Assembly: GCA_019745415.1 (NCBI GenBank)
Contig: JAIETF010000081.1
Location: 1-61,629, forward strand
Direction of reading: 5' to 3'
From: Candidatus Obscuribacterales bacterium
GTDB taxonomy: Bacteria; Cyanobacteriota; Vampirovibrionia; Obscuribacterales; Obscuribacteraceae
Length of the DNA: 61,629 nt
The stretch's first letter is position 1, and every line of letters starts with the position of its first letter. The notes beneath the pieces are model-generated. The model searched no databases. It was not told the DNA's origin and was given only the letters and a program-made list of their open reading frames with translations. This document shows positions 51,542 to 60,327 of the stretch, piece after piece. The translations under genes and the position numbers were made by a program.

Positions 51542-52465
51542 TCACCTGCTTAGAGTTTTGACTAACTTCTTGGCTCTGCCATAGCTAGCCTCAGACCAGC
51601 TATGAGCATTAAATACATACCAGTTACGACATTTAGGAAAGAATACACCTACTTTTTCATTGACTGCGCCTTCAAAGGTGCCGATTCCCAGGCAGAGCTC
51701 CCCGCTGTCTGCTTCACTGAACCGGCGACTATTTGCGCCTATCTTTTTTGATAGGGCGTTGGAGAGGGCGGCAAGTATTTTTTCTTCACCCTTGCCCATA
51801 CTAAAGAGCATTAGCACCCTTTCGTTCACGACAGGGGGCAGAAAATCAGGCTCGAGACTCCAGCTGGCTAGCGCAGTAATGCTAATTTTGACATCTGCAA
51901 GAGATTGCACTGTGAGATTTTCTTTGAGTTTTTGTAAGAAACTTGCATAGAACTGCCGCTCGTTTTGCCTGGCGTCAAAATCTACTTGCAGTTTCTTGGC
52001 ACCGCTTCTTTTCACTTCATCTATAAAGACTTTCACCAGCGGTTCGATGGCTTCCTTCTTTATCAGACCGGCGGTTTCCACCCTGATCACTGGAAATTTG
52101 GTCAAGTTGCTCGGTACTTTCAAAGTTTTCTTGTTGCTTCTGAAATAGACCCGACCTTCGACTATTTTGGCGTGGCCGGCCAGGTAGGCTATCTGCGTGC
52201 TGCTTTCGTTCTTGAGGAAAGTAAGATCTTGCGGATAGTCAAAGGTCCAAATAGTGAGGTTGATGCCTTGTTTCTCTTTTAGAAGAGGCTGGGCGGCTGC
52301 CGGTGAAATTGCCCACTGCCAGGCAGCTAGGCATAATGCCATTACCAAACAAGCAAAAGGCGCCGTCCCAGCTAATTTAACTAGCCCGGCTAATCTAAAT
52401 AGTCCGGCTAATCTAAATAATCGGGCTGCCCTAAGGGACCGCTTGCTTTTAGATAAAATGCTCAT
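51542..52465 (-). CDS. DUF3142 family exported protein
   Basis: A 307-residue protein. The N-terminal region has Arg/Leu repeats and a hydrophobic export segment (APFACLVMALCLAAWQWAIS). The mature part matches DUF3142: LTIWTFDYPQDLTFLKNES, IAYLAGHAKI, FPVIRVETAG, AKKLQVDFDARQNERQFYASFL. This family has no firmly known function; a TIM-barrel glycosidase-like fold has been suggested. It is the upstream partner of the large helical exported protein, with adjacent stop and start. Confidence 0.83.
   Translation of the reverse strand: MSILSKSKRSLRAARLFRLAGLFRLAGLVKLAGTAPFACLVMALCLAAWQWAISPAAAQPLLKEKQGINLTIWTFDYPQDLTFLKNESSTQIAYLAGHAKIVEGRVYFRSNKKTLKVPSNLTKFPVIRVETAGLIKKEAIEPLVKVFIDEVKRSGAKKLQVDFDARQNERQFYASFLQKLKENLTVQSLADVKISITALASWSLEPDFLPPVVNERVLMLFSMGKGEEKILAALSNALSKKIGANSRRFSEADSGELCLGIGTFEGAVNEKVGVFFPKCRNWYVFNAHSWSEASYGRAKKLVKTLSR
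52371..52424 (-). repeat. 18-bp tandem repeat (3 copies) in DUF3142 leader
   Basis: Three 18-bp units encode RLFRLAG-like repeats in the N-terminal leader of the DUF3142 protein. The unit keeps frame. It lengthens the positively charged part before the export segment. Confidence 0.8.
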
Positions 52466-52562
52466 TTTCGATAGATTCTGTTGGGATGAGGCATATTTTA
52501 CAAGGAAGTTCTAGTCGACGTAGGTGATTCTGTTTCTAAAGTCTTATTGACCGGGAGGTCGA

Positions 52563-53051
52563 ATGCTTTTAGCCGATACAATGGCGGTGGTCTTCAGTGT
52601 GCTTGGTGTTTGCCTAACCTTTCCTGCTTTCTGGTTGCTTTTGTATGGACTCTTCCCTCGTTTGGTTTCATCTGCGGCTGAATTGGCGCCAATAAGGCGT
52701 TGGCTCGCCTTTTTGATTGGCTTGCCCATAGTTGTCACCATCACGGTTGTGGCCGGACTAGCCTCTAAGCTGCCCGAGCCGGTCGGTGGTTTATTTGTCA
52801 TCGCATTGATTTCAGTTAGTCTCACTTTGGCAAATTTAGGTCTTTCCGGGCTGGTTTTAGAACTGGGGCGCAGGCTTAGAAATAGTGCCTGGCAGCCAGA
52901 GAGCGCTAAAGATATGCTCACCGGTTCTTTTGTTTTGGTGCTTTCGTTTGTTTTGCCTGTGGTTGGTTGGTTCTTTCTCTTGCCTGTGGCTATTACCTTA
53001 GGTTTTGGCATTTTTGTTCGCACACTCTTTATGAAAAAAGCAAAGGCATGA
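52563..53051 (+). CDS. Small polytopic membrane protein
   Basis: A 162-residue protein with four likely transmembrane segments (MAVVFSVLGVCLTFPAFWLLLYG, LAFLIGLPIVVTITVVAGLA, GLFVIALISVSLTLANLG, SFVLVLSFVLPVVGWFFLLP). GGGAGG lies just before the ATG. Its stop overlaps the DUF1800 start (ATGA), so it is translationally coupled to the DUF1800/DUF1501 pair and may serve export or anchoring of them; this is inferred from position. The long minus-strand reading frame across the same region is rejected. Confidence 0.78.
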   Translation: MLLADTMAVVFSVLGVCLTFPAFWLLLYGLFPRLVSSAAELAPIRRWLAFLIGLPIVVTITVVAGLASKLPEPVGGLFVIALISVSLTLANLGLSGLVLELGRRLRNSAWQPESAKDMLTGSFVLVLSFVLPVVGWFFLLPVAITLGFGIFVRTLFMKKAKA

Positions 53052-54559
53052 ACGGCAGCAAGAGAAATACTCAAGTGATTAGCCGCCGCCGCATGCTTTA
53101 TGTTTTAGCTTGCTTTTATGGTGCTTCTTTGACCGGTTGCGAACTGGTGCGCAGCTCGATATCGCAAAATCTCGGACATCGTATTCCAGATAGTATCAAA
53201 AGTAGTGGCATTGTCGGTGCCGGTGAAGAAATCGATCCCGACTTCCATCTGCTCAATCGTATTTCTTTTGGTCCCTTTCCAGGCGATCTCGATAGATTGA
53301 AAGAGCTCGGCCCCGGCTATTTAGAAGAACAGTTGCATCCCGATTCTATCGATGACAAAGCTGCCGATGTCAGGGTAAGGCGTTTTGAATCGCTTGAATT
53401 TGATATGCACAATATGCACGAGTTTAAGAAAGAAGTTTTGCGCTCTGATATGGCGCGTTTCACCATGCTTAAGGCTATTTACAGCCGGCGGCAACTCTTC
53501 GAATGTATGGTCGAATTCTGGAGCGACCACTTCAACATCAGCATCGACAAGGGCGACTGCATTTATCTGAAGCCGGCAGATCAAAATAATGTGATTCGCA
53601 AGCATGCCCTTGGCAATTTTAGAGATCTTGTGCTCGGTTCGGCGCGGTCTCCAGCCATGCTCATTTATTTAGACGGCAAAGAGAACCATGTGATTTCACC
53701 GAGCGATAGACCAAATGAAAACTATGCTAGAGAACTGTTAGAGCTGCATACCATGGGTGTCTATGGAGGTTACACCCAGCAAGACGTTTATGAGGTGGCA
53801 AGAGCTCTCTCTGGCTTCAAGCTGCGCGACCGCTACCGCCGCGGCGAAGTATACTTCGACCGCCTGTGCCACGATAACGGCCCTAAGAGAATACTTGGGC
53901 ATGTTATTGCCGCAGGCGGAGGAGAAGACGATCTAGAGAAAGTTATTGATATTTTGATGAAGCATCCATCAACAGCACATTACGTTGCCTATAAGATGCT
54001 GCGTTATTTTGTCAGCGATAATCCCGACCCTAATTTGGTTAAGGAACTGGCTAAGACATTCAAAGAAACAAAGGGTGAAATTAAGCCGATGCTCAGCCAG
54101 GCTTTAGCCTCTGATCAGTTCAAAAATTCTCGCGCCACCAAGTTTAAGAGACCTTTTCGCTTTATGGTAAGCTCAATTAGAGCTCTTGCTGGTGATACCA
54201 ATGCCGGTGCGCCCTTGGTGCGTTATCTCGAGCGCATGGGTCAGCCTGTTTTTCAGTATCCCACCCCCGACGGCTATCCTATGGAATCTCAACCCTGGAT
54301 GGGCACCCTGCTTTGGCGTTGGAACTTTGCCATGGCTCTATGTGCTAATAAGATAGACTCTTTGAGTGTCGATTTGCCCAGGCTAGGCGAGGCTCTCAAT
54401 GCTGATTACTCGCCGAGCAAATTCCAAAATAAAATTTTCCCATACTTAGTTGGGCGCTTACCCGATGCCGATGAAGTGCAAGCCTTTTCAGAAAGCAAGC
54501 TCAAAGACCAAGAGCTTTTGGCGATGATTCTCTGCTCTCCTACTTTTCAGATGCATTGA
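53048..54559 (+). CDS. DUF1800 protein, Tat-type lipoprotein signal
   Basis: A 503-residue member of DUF1800. The N-terminus has SRRRML followed by a hydrophobic run and LTGC, which fits a twin-arginine lipoprotein signal. Family signs: FWSDHFNIS, ENYARELLELHTMGVYGGYTQQDVYEVARALSGF, and the LRYFVSDNPDP region. DUF1800 proteins are regularly found next to DUF1501 proteins in many phyla, with no firmly settled function; links to polysaccharide or organic matter use have been proposed for planctomycetes-type relatives. ATG at 53048 overlaps the TGA of the membrane protein gene. Confidence 0.92.
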   Translation: MNGSKRNTQVISRRRMLYVLACFYGASLTGCELVRSSISQNLGHRIPDSIKSSGIVGAGEEIDPDFHLLNRISFGPFPGDLDRLKELGPGYLEEQLHPDSIDDKAADVRVRRFESLEFDMHNMHEFKKEVLRSDMARFTMLKAIYSRRQLFECMVEFWSDHFNISIDKGDCIYLKPADQNNVIRKHALGNFRDLVLGSARSPAMLIYLDGKENHVISPSDRPNENYARELLELHTMGVYGGYTQQDVYEVARALSGFKLRDRYRRGEVYFDRLCHDNGPKRILGHVIAAGGGEDDLEKVIDILMKHPSTAHYVAYKMLRYFVSDNPDPNLVKELAKTFKETKGEIKPMLSQALASDQFKNSRATKFKRPFRFMVSSIRALAGDTNAGAPLVRYLERMGQPVFQYPTPDGYPMESQPWMGTLLWRWNFAMALCANKIDSLSVDLPRLGEALNADYSPSKFQNKIFPYLVGRLPDADEVQAFSESKLKDQELLAMILCSPTFQMH

Positions 54560-54569
54560 GGTTGTTTTA

Positions 54570-55865
54570 ATGCCCGGTAGCAGTGAAACGAAAAATAGCA
54601 AATTTGAGCGTCAGGACGGCGCCCTCGGTCAGCCTGTCGTCAGTGCTAGAACTAAGGTTGGAAATAGGGTTAGATCTAGTTTGACGGTCGACTTTGGCGA
54701 AACTGAGAATTGTCTGGTTGTAATATTTTTGCGGGGCGGCGCCGATACACTAAATATGTTGGTGCCTGCTTTTGATGACGATTACCATAGGTTTCGTCCC
54801 AATATCGGTATTGGCAAGTCGCTGCCATTGCCCTCGTCAGGCCCTGGTGCCCTTGCCTATGGTCTGCATCCGCAACTGTCTGCGCTCTTGCCACTATATG
54901 AAAGCGGCGAACTGAGTTTTGTGCAAGCTGTCGGTACAGACAATTTATCCGGTTCACATTTTGAAGCCCAAGATCAGATGGAACACGGCAGCACGTTCAA
55001 GGGTGGGCATGTAGAGCCTGTGAGCGGCGGCTATCTCGGTCGACTTCTGGCTTTGAGCAGCGGTCCGCTAGGTCCATTAAGCGCTGTTTCGATCGGCACA
55101 AATGTTGCCGAATCTCTGCGTGGCGCGCCTTCCATAGCGGCTTTGAGCGGCATCGATGAAGTGGTATTAGAAGCGCCCGAGGCGGAGACCGCTGCAGTTT
55201 CGGCTACTCTGGCTAAACTCTATGGCGGCTGTTCTAACAAAGACCTTGCCGGTGCCGCCTCTTCTACCTTACAAATGTTAGAGCGCATAAAGGTGCTGGG
55301 TCTCAAGCAAAAGCAAGAAAGCCTGGCAAAGGTGAATGGCTCTGGTATTGCACAATATCCAGATAGCGAATTGGGTCGGGGCTTGCGCGATCTGAGCAGC
55401 TTGCTAAAGGCCAAGGTAGGTCTAAAAGTTGCGTGTATCGATAGTGATGGCTGGGATACGCATTTTGTGCAAGGTAATGAGGAAGGGCTGCAAGCAGGCT
55501 TCATTAAAGATTTAGGCAGCTCTTTGCGAGCTTTTCAAGACGATCTTGGTCCTCTCAGAAAGAAAGTCACAACAATTGTGCTTACAGAATTTGGCCGCCG
55601 TGTATACCAAAATTCTTCTCTTGGTACAGATCATGGCCGGGGCTTTACCGCCATTATCAGTGGTGGCGCCAACAAGGGTGGTCGGGTAATTGGCGCTTAT
55701 CCCGGTTTGAAAGAAGACCCTTCTTTGACCCTCGCTCCCACCGGTCTATCTGTTTTGATAGACTATCGAGACTTTCTGTTCGATGTCATGAAGAACACTT
55801 TTGCGCTCGATGAAGAGCTTGCTTCAGTTATTTTTCCCGGCAATAAGTATAGACAGATTTTGTAG
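54570..55865 (+). CDS. DUF1501 protein
   Basis: A 431-residue member of DUF1501 (alkaline-phosphatase-like fold is predicted for the family). Motifs: LVVIFLRGGADTLNMLVPAFD, GLHPQLSALLPLYESGELS, SHFEAQDQMEHG, WDTHFVQG and TEFGRRVYQNSSLGTDHG. It has the usual partner, DUF1800, 10 bp upstream. Unlike many relatives, it starts with a polar stretch and shows no Tat or Sec signal, so export alone is not supported; it may travel with its partner or stay inside. GAGG lies 8 nt before the ATG. Confidence 0.9.
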   Translation: MPGSSETKNSKFERQDGALGQPVVSARTKVGNRVRSSLTVDFGETENCLVVIFLRGGADTLNMLVPAFDDDYHRFRPNIGIGKSLPLPSSGPGALAYGLHPQLSALLPLYESGELSFVQAVGTDNLSGSHFEAQDQMEHGSTFKGGHVEPVSGGYLGRLLALSSGPLGPLSAVSIGTNVAESLRGAPSIAALSGIDEVVLEAPEAETAAVSATLAKLYGGCSNKDLAGAASSTLQMLERIKVLGLKQKQESLAKVNGSGIAQYPDSELGRGLRDLSSLLKAKVGLKVACIDSDGWDTHFVQGNEEGLQAGFIKDLGSSLRAFQDDLGPLRKKVTTIVLTEFGRRVYQNSSLGTDHGRGFTAIISGGANKGGRVIGAYPGLKEDPSLTLAPTGLSVLIDYRDFLFDVMKNTFALDEELASVIFPGNKYRQIL

Positions 55866-55930
55866 TTACCCGGCTAATTTAGATACCATGGCAGTAAGAG
55901 AAGCACAGTCTACCGAGCCGGGATTTTTCA

Positions 55931-57193
55931 ATGTCGCTATTTTTCAAAAACAAAGCCAAGGATTTTGACAAGCATCTAGTTAAGGCGCAAAAACAAATAT
56001 CAGAGAAGCGCTACAAAGATGCTTTAGAGTCTCTTGCTAAAGCAGAGGCTCTTTTAGATGGCAATGATTCGGGTTCATCATGGGCTTGGATTTATGATTC
56101 AAGAAGATACGCCCAATATGAACTCGGGCAGATAGATCAAGCTCTAGAGACTTGTCGCACTACTATAGAAAAGCTTGGTAATACTACACTATTTCCTTAC
56201 TTGAGCGAAGACTCGCATGTGCGAGCTACCCTGCGAGCGGCGCACAATACACTTGCCTGGACTCTTTGCGAAAGAGCGACTAATGCGTCTGAGTGCCAAG
56301 TTGCCCTTGATCATATCAATACTTGTTTTTCTACTACTTCACCGATTGATGATCAGTATCAGCTTCAGCCTTTCTTTGAGACTCATGCCATTGTACTTTT
56401 GCGCATGATCGAATTAGCTGGCGATGCCTCGGTCTATCGAGCTCAGCTCTATAATGTTTTGACCAAAATGAGAAAGAAAGACCACCAGGCTCTGACCGAT
56501 AACGCTGAGTTGGCAGAAGTTTGTCGGTCTGCCGAATTCGAGGCGCATTTCGCCGATGATCCCGAAGCTAAATTGAAGCTTGCACCGCCTGACGAAACCG
56601 TTGAAGAGGCGATTGCTCGGTACAGAAGTGCTCTTGAGTATTACGCGCAGATACAGCCTGACTATGCTGAATATTTTGGTATTCAAGAAAGCAAGCCTCT
56701 AAGCGAGCAACAGCTAGCCATGCACGAGACTGCTCATAATGTTGGGCTACCGCTCGAGTTGCGCGATTTTGCTTTCGCCAATGGCGTTTTTGCCATCGGT
56801 ACTTTTGAGACTAAACTGGCTGTGCTTGAACACTGGGATGAAGAGCAGATCGCTAAACCGGGTCTAGTCAATTTCATTGATTATTGTTGGGGTGGTCGTC
56901 CCGAATTTGAAGAGTTTTATAAACCCCAGCATATTGAGCATATAGATCAAAATTTCTTCGCCTTTGGTGTTCGCTACATTGATGATAACTGTCATGAATA
57001 TTTGTTCTTTGACAAGGAAGGAAACTTCGGAGCAATCTATATGGACCAGGATAGCTTTGGTGAGTTCCAAGAGGATTTCAATCCGCTGCTCAAGACTACT
57101 AAAATTCCTAATCCGCAGTCTTTTTCTGCTTTGTTCTCTAGGCTTGTAACAGAGGTAATTGAGCAGTTGCAAAGACAGATAAACGACGAATAG
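55931..57193 (+). CDS. TPR protein with C-terminal SUKH (SMI1/KNR4) domain
   Basis: A 420-residue cytosolic protein. The N-terminal 200 residues carry TPR-like helices (RYKDALESLAKAEALL, AQYELGQIDQALETCRTTIE). The C-terminal 180 residues resemble the SUKH superfamily: LPLELRDFAFANGVFAIGTFE, then FIDYCWGG and an acidic end. SUKH proteins often give immunity in polymorphic toxin systems, and also act in regulation. No toxin gene with a signature is next to it. The ADP-ribosylglycohydrolase gene follows 67 bp downstream. The immunity role is inference. Confidence 0.65.
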   Translation: MSLFFKNKAKDFDKHLVKAQKQISEKRYKDALESLAKAEALLDGNDSGSSWAWIYDSRRYAQYELGQIDQALETCRTTIEKLGNTTLFPYLSEDSHVRATLRAAHNTLAWTLCERATNASECQVALDHINTCFSTTSPIDDQYQLQPFFETHAIVLLRMIELAGDASVYRAQLYNVLTKMRKKDHQALTDNAELAEVCRSAEFEAHFADDPEAKLKLAPPDETVEEAIARYRSALEYYAQIQPDYAEYFGIQESKPLSEQQLAMHETAHNVGLPLELRDFAFANGVFAIGTFETKLAVLEHWDEEQIAKPGLVNFIDYCWGGRPEFEEFYKPQHIEHIDQNFFAFGVRYIDDNCHEYLFFDKEGNFGAIYMDQDSFGEFQEDFNPLLKTTKIPNPQSFSALFSRLVTEVIEQLQRQINDE

Positions 57194-57260
57194 CCGGCAT
57201 TGCCGGGCGCGGAAGGGTTTCTATGTTATTCTGCCTAATAGCGATGCTAGAGGGCGGAAA

Positions 57261-58196
57261 TTGATTCGATTGGAAGAGAGATTTTCAGGTAGTCTGCTTG
57301 GTCTTGCTTGCGGCGATGCCTTGGGTTCCACCGTCGAGTTCTGCAAACCAGGCACATTTACGCCTGTGACCGAAATGATTGGTGGTGGCCCAGCTAAGCT
57401 TGAGCCTGGGCAATGGACAGACGATACTTCTATGGCGCTTTGTTTGGCGGAAAGTTTGCTCGAATGCCATGGCTTTGATGCAAGAGATCAGATGCAGCGC
57501 TATGTGAGATGGTACAAGAATGGGCATTTGAGCAGTGTCGGGCGTTGTTTTGATATTGGCTTTACGACGCAGGCAGCTCTAGATAAGTTCATTGAAACTG
57601 ATGACCACTATGCCGGGTCATCGAATGTCAGAACTGCAGGCAATGGCTCCATAATGCGCTTGGCACCGATTCCTCTATACTTTTTTAGCAAACCAGATAC
57701 AGCTCTCGAACTTTCTGCCGACAGTTCCCGCACCACTCATGGGGCTATTTCTTGCCTCCATTCTTGTCGCTACTTTGGTGGGTTGATTTTAGGGGCTTTG
57801 CACGGTGCCTCTAAAGATGAGCTTTTATCACCGCATTACAGTCCAGTGCAAGATTATTTTGAGAAATTCCCGCTTTGCGACGAAGTGGCGCAAGTAGCGG
57901 GCGGTTCTTTCAAAACCAAGCAGCCACCTGAAATTCGCGGCTCAGGCTATGTTGTAGAGTCTTTAGAAGCGGCTCTGTGGGCTTTCTATCGCAGCGAGAC
58001 CTTTAGAGATGGTTGTTTGCTGGCTGTAAACTTGGGTGATGATGCCGATACTACTGCCGCTGTCTATGGGCAGTTGGCCGGAGCTTATTATGGCGTTGAG
58101 GCGATTCCGTCTGAATGGTTGCAGATTCTTGCTATGCGTGAGTTGATAGAGCAGATGGCTTCTGATTTGCATCGTGAAGCAGTAGCGGCAAAATAG
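57261..58196 (+). CDS. ADP-ribosylglycohydrolase (DraG/ARH family)
   Basis: A 311-residue enzyme that removes ADP-ribose from modified proteins or nucleotides. The family signature QWTDDTSMALCLAESLLE holds metal-binding Asp54/Asp55. The C-terminal GDDADTTAAVYGQLAGAYYG supplies the other metal ligands. The N-terminal GSLLGLACGDALGSTVE is also typical. The start is TTG at 57261, with GAGGG 6 nt upstream. Such enzymes reverse ADP-ribosylation by toxins or by cellular transferases. No ADP-ribosyltransferase gene is in the window. Neighbourhood with a SUKH protein suggests a defensive role, which remains inference. Confidence 0.92.
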   Translation: MIRLEERFSGSLLGLACGDALGSTVEFCKPGTFTPVTEMIGGGPAKLEPGQWTDDTSMALCLAESLLECHGFDARDQMQRYVRWYKNGHLSSVGRCFDIGFTTQAALDKFIETDDHYAGSSNVRTAGNGSIMRLAPIPLYFFSKPDTALELSADSSRTTHGAISCLHSCRYFGGLILGALHGASKDELLSPHYSPVQDYFEKFPLCDEVAQVAGGSFKTKQPPEIRGSGYVVESLEAALWAFYRSETFRDGCLLAVNLGDDADTTAAVYGQLAGAYYGVEAIPSEWLQILAMRELIEQMASDLHREAVAAK

Positions 58197-58209
58197 AATT
58201 TTCGCTAGT

Positions 58210-59541
58210 ATGCAATTACAAGCACGAGCTGAGCTGATGCGTACTGTTTCATTAACCTTGGTCTTTAGCGGTTCGCTTTTATGCTTACTTTCGCCTGCCA
58301 GTGCTTTTGAGAGCTGGCAAGATAAGAAGGCGTCGGTAAAGAACGCTATTGAGCAGTCGAAGTTTGCCCTGGCCAGCAAGACTTTAGAGGAAGCTTTGAG
58401 CAAGGCTGATGAAATAGGCGCCAGTGATGTAGACCGTGAGGAAATCTTACTGATGCTGACGCTGACCAATTTTAGGTTAGGAAAGTCAAAGCTGGGTCGT
58501 CAATATCTAGCGCTTGCCGAGCAGAAGCTGGGCGAAACGTCTTTTACTAAGGATGAGCAAATTAGAGCTTTTATAGCTATTGGTTTTGTTTATATGCATC
58601 TTGGTGACGCTAGTAAAGCTGCTGATTATTTTTCTAAGGCTCATGAGCTTGTGTGCTTAGGTGAGCAATGCAATCAACTGGGACTTGCCTATCTTGAATG
58701 CGGCAAGCTAGAAGAGTCTGAAGGAATGCTAAAGAGCGCCCTTAGGCTGCTGGAGCGCGATGGAAAGCCCAGATCTGACTTACTCAGTGCGGTTTACCAT
58801 AACCTGGCACTTCTGTATCGAGAGAAGAACCGTTTGGTCGAGGCTGAACAATTTTCTCAGGAGTCACTTAGGCGGCTGCCTTTGTCTCCCTCGAAGGAGC
58901 GTACAAATGTGGTGGCATGTCTTGCTTCAATTTATCGCTTAAATGATAATCGGCGGAAGGCTGAGGAGCTTTTGCAAGCGGAGATCTCTAGTTGCGAAAT
59001 GTCACAGGAGAAGCGTTCTTCGCAGCTATCTGTTCTGTTGTCTGCTCTCGGTTCATTCTATCTTGAGGAAGGTTCATCAGATAGAGCTTTGCCTCTGTAT
59101 TATAGAGCTTTGCGTCTGGATAAGGCGTTATCGAACTCGTCTCGTCTAAGGAGTGATTTTGATGATCTTGCTTGGTGCTTTTTTAAGAAGCAAGAATTCC
59201 TGATAGCAAGATATTATCTGCGCAAGAAGATATTGATTGAGGAAGCTACTTGGGGAAGAACAGATTGCAGATTGTTAGGTAGTCTTAAGGGCTACTTGAA
59301 AATTCTAGAGCAACTGGATGCCAAAGAAGAGGCTAAGTTAGTATCAGGGCGGATCGGTGCAATTATGATGGCACCGGCTTGTGAAGACTTACTAAAGAAT
59401 CTGCAACCTAGCAATCTTGATGCTGCTCTACCTTCGCTACAAGGTTATCTTGATTGCTTAAGCCAAGCTGGCCTATCTTCTGAGAAGAAGCGAATCAGTA
59501 ATGCAATTCAGAAAGTACGTAAAGAGAAGCAAACCGATTGA
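58210..59541 (+). CDS. Exported TPR protein
   Basis: A 443-residue protein. A signal peptide (TVSLTLVFSGSLLCLLSPASAF) is followed by TPR units (AFIAIGFVYMHLGDASKAADYF, AVYHNLALLYREKNRLVEAEQF, LLSALGSFYLEEGSSDRALPLY) to about residue 380. Its function is a protein-binding scaffold in the periplasm, with unknown partners. The start is at ATG 58210 or the in-frame ATG 58237; the latter gives a more compact signal peptide. It is 13 bp after the ADP-ribosylglycohydrolase gene and may share its transcript. Confidence 0.82.
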   Translation: MQLQARAELMRTVSLTLVFSGSLLCLLSPASAFESWQDKKASVKNAIEQSKFALASKTLEEALSKADEIGASDVDREEILLMLTLTNFRLGKSKLGRQYLALAEQKLGETSFTKDEQIRAFIAIGFVYMHLGDASKAADYFSKAHELVCLGEQCNQLGLAYLECGKLEESEGMLKSALRLLERDGKPRSDLLSAVYHNLALLYREKNRLVEAEQFSQESLRRLPLSPSKERTNVVACLASIYRLNDNRRKAEELLQAEISSCEMSQEKRSSQLSVLLSALGSFYLEEGSSDRALPLYYRALRLDKALSNSSRLRSDFDDLAWCFFKKQEFLIARYYLRKKILIEEATWGRTDCRLLGSLKGYLKILEQLDAKEEAKLVSGRIGAIMMAPACEDLLKNLQPSNLDAALPSLQGYLDCLSQAGLSSEKKRISNAIQKVRKEKQTD

Positions 59542-59927
59542 GAATAGGTTTGTTGCTAGTGTCACTGCGCTAGTTCTCTCAAGTTTTGTTCTTAGAGAGT
59601 ATCGGGGCGTGGTGCCATTATCGCGCTCTCTTGCAGGTGTCATTATATATGGCGGCTTCCAACAAATCCAGGTTTCAACTTTTCTTGGGTCAGGTCACCC
59701 TCTCGTTTCCCGGCTTCCTTTGCTTCTCGTGCTGCACACTTTGCTGCTCATCCAAGCCGATTTAGAGGCTTCAGGTGTGCAATTTTATTGTCTATTGCCA
59801 TAAATCTGGCTTTGCTCTTTTTCGCACAGAACAACTAAAGTCGTCAAATATCATTTTTTCAACTGTTTGTTGGTCGCTGATTTAGTAAACGGCGAGAAAT
59901 ATAGTAGGGGTAGTTAGGAGAGCTGCC
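59542..59927. other. Intergenic region, 386 bp
   Basis: I see no firm gene. A 100-codon plus-strand frame (59501-59803) overlaps the end of the TPR gene and looks random. A bulged inverted repeat (CTCTCAAG and CTTAGAGAG around 59576-59599) may end the upstream transcript, but it lacks a T tract. TATAGT at 59900-59905 is a possible -10 box for the next gene; its -35 is poor. Confidence 0.4.
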
Positions 59928-60317
59928 ATGGTCCAACTTTTGCTCAAGTTCATTGCGCTCGTGATAGTTATCTGCATCCATTTGTTTGTTCTAGGCAGCA
60001 ACGTCTCTCCTTTTGGACTCGCTAGCATAGGGGATTTTGGTTTCAATGCTCTAACTTGTCTTATGAGTATTGAAGGTCAATTGCTACTCCTCTTGGCGTG
60101 CTTGAGTGGCTATATCTGCTGTCGCAGCAACTTTTCAGTCTTTGCCGCAACTTGCGCCGCAATTCAATTTGGCACCATCCCTATTTTTGCCACTTATCTC
60201 TGGAGCACATCTGCCGATTTCCTAAAGCTTCGGCTAATAATCGTACTGTTTCTTCTCTTCAATTTGTTAGCGTTTAGCCTGTGCGATTGCCTGTCTCGGC
60301 GCACTCGCCAGTTCTGA
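59928..60317 (+). CDS. Small polytopic membrane protein
   Basis: A 129-residue protein with about four hydrophobic segments (FIALVIVICIHLFVLGSNV, LLLLLACLSGYICC, AATCAAIQFGTIPIFATYLW, LRLIIVLFLLFNLLAFSLCDCLS). It has an unusual number of Cys near the membrane. GGAG lies 8 nt before the ATG. It converges on the helicase gene with 10 bp between stops. The family is unknown. Confidence 0.6.
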   Translation: MVQLLLKFIALVIVICIHLFVLGSNVSPFGLASIGDFGFNALTCLMSIEGQLLLLLACLSGYICCRSNFSVFAATCAAIQFGTIPIFATYLWSTSADFLKLRLIIVLFLLFNLLAFSLCDCLSRRTRQF

Positions 60318-60327
60318 ACTCTTTGAC

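Noticed and set aside
52544..53074. 176-codon minus-strand frame opposite the small membrane protein
   Set aside because: The plus-strand frame has four hydrophobic segments, GGGAGG before the ATG and an ATGA overlap with DUF1800.
59501..59803. 100-codon plus-strand frame overlapping the TPR gene end
   Set aside because: It starts inside the TPR gene, lacks a ribosome site and shows no domain; at best a relic.
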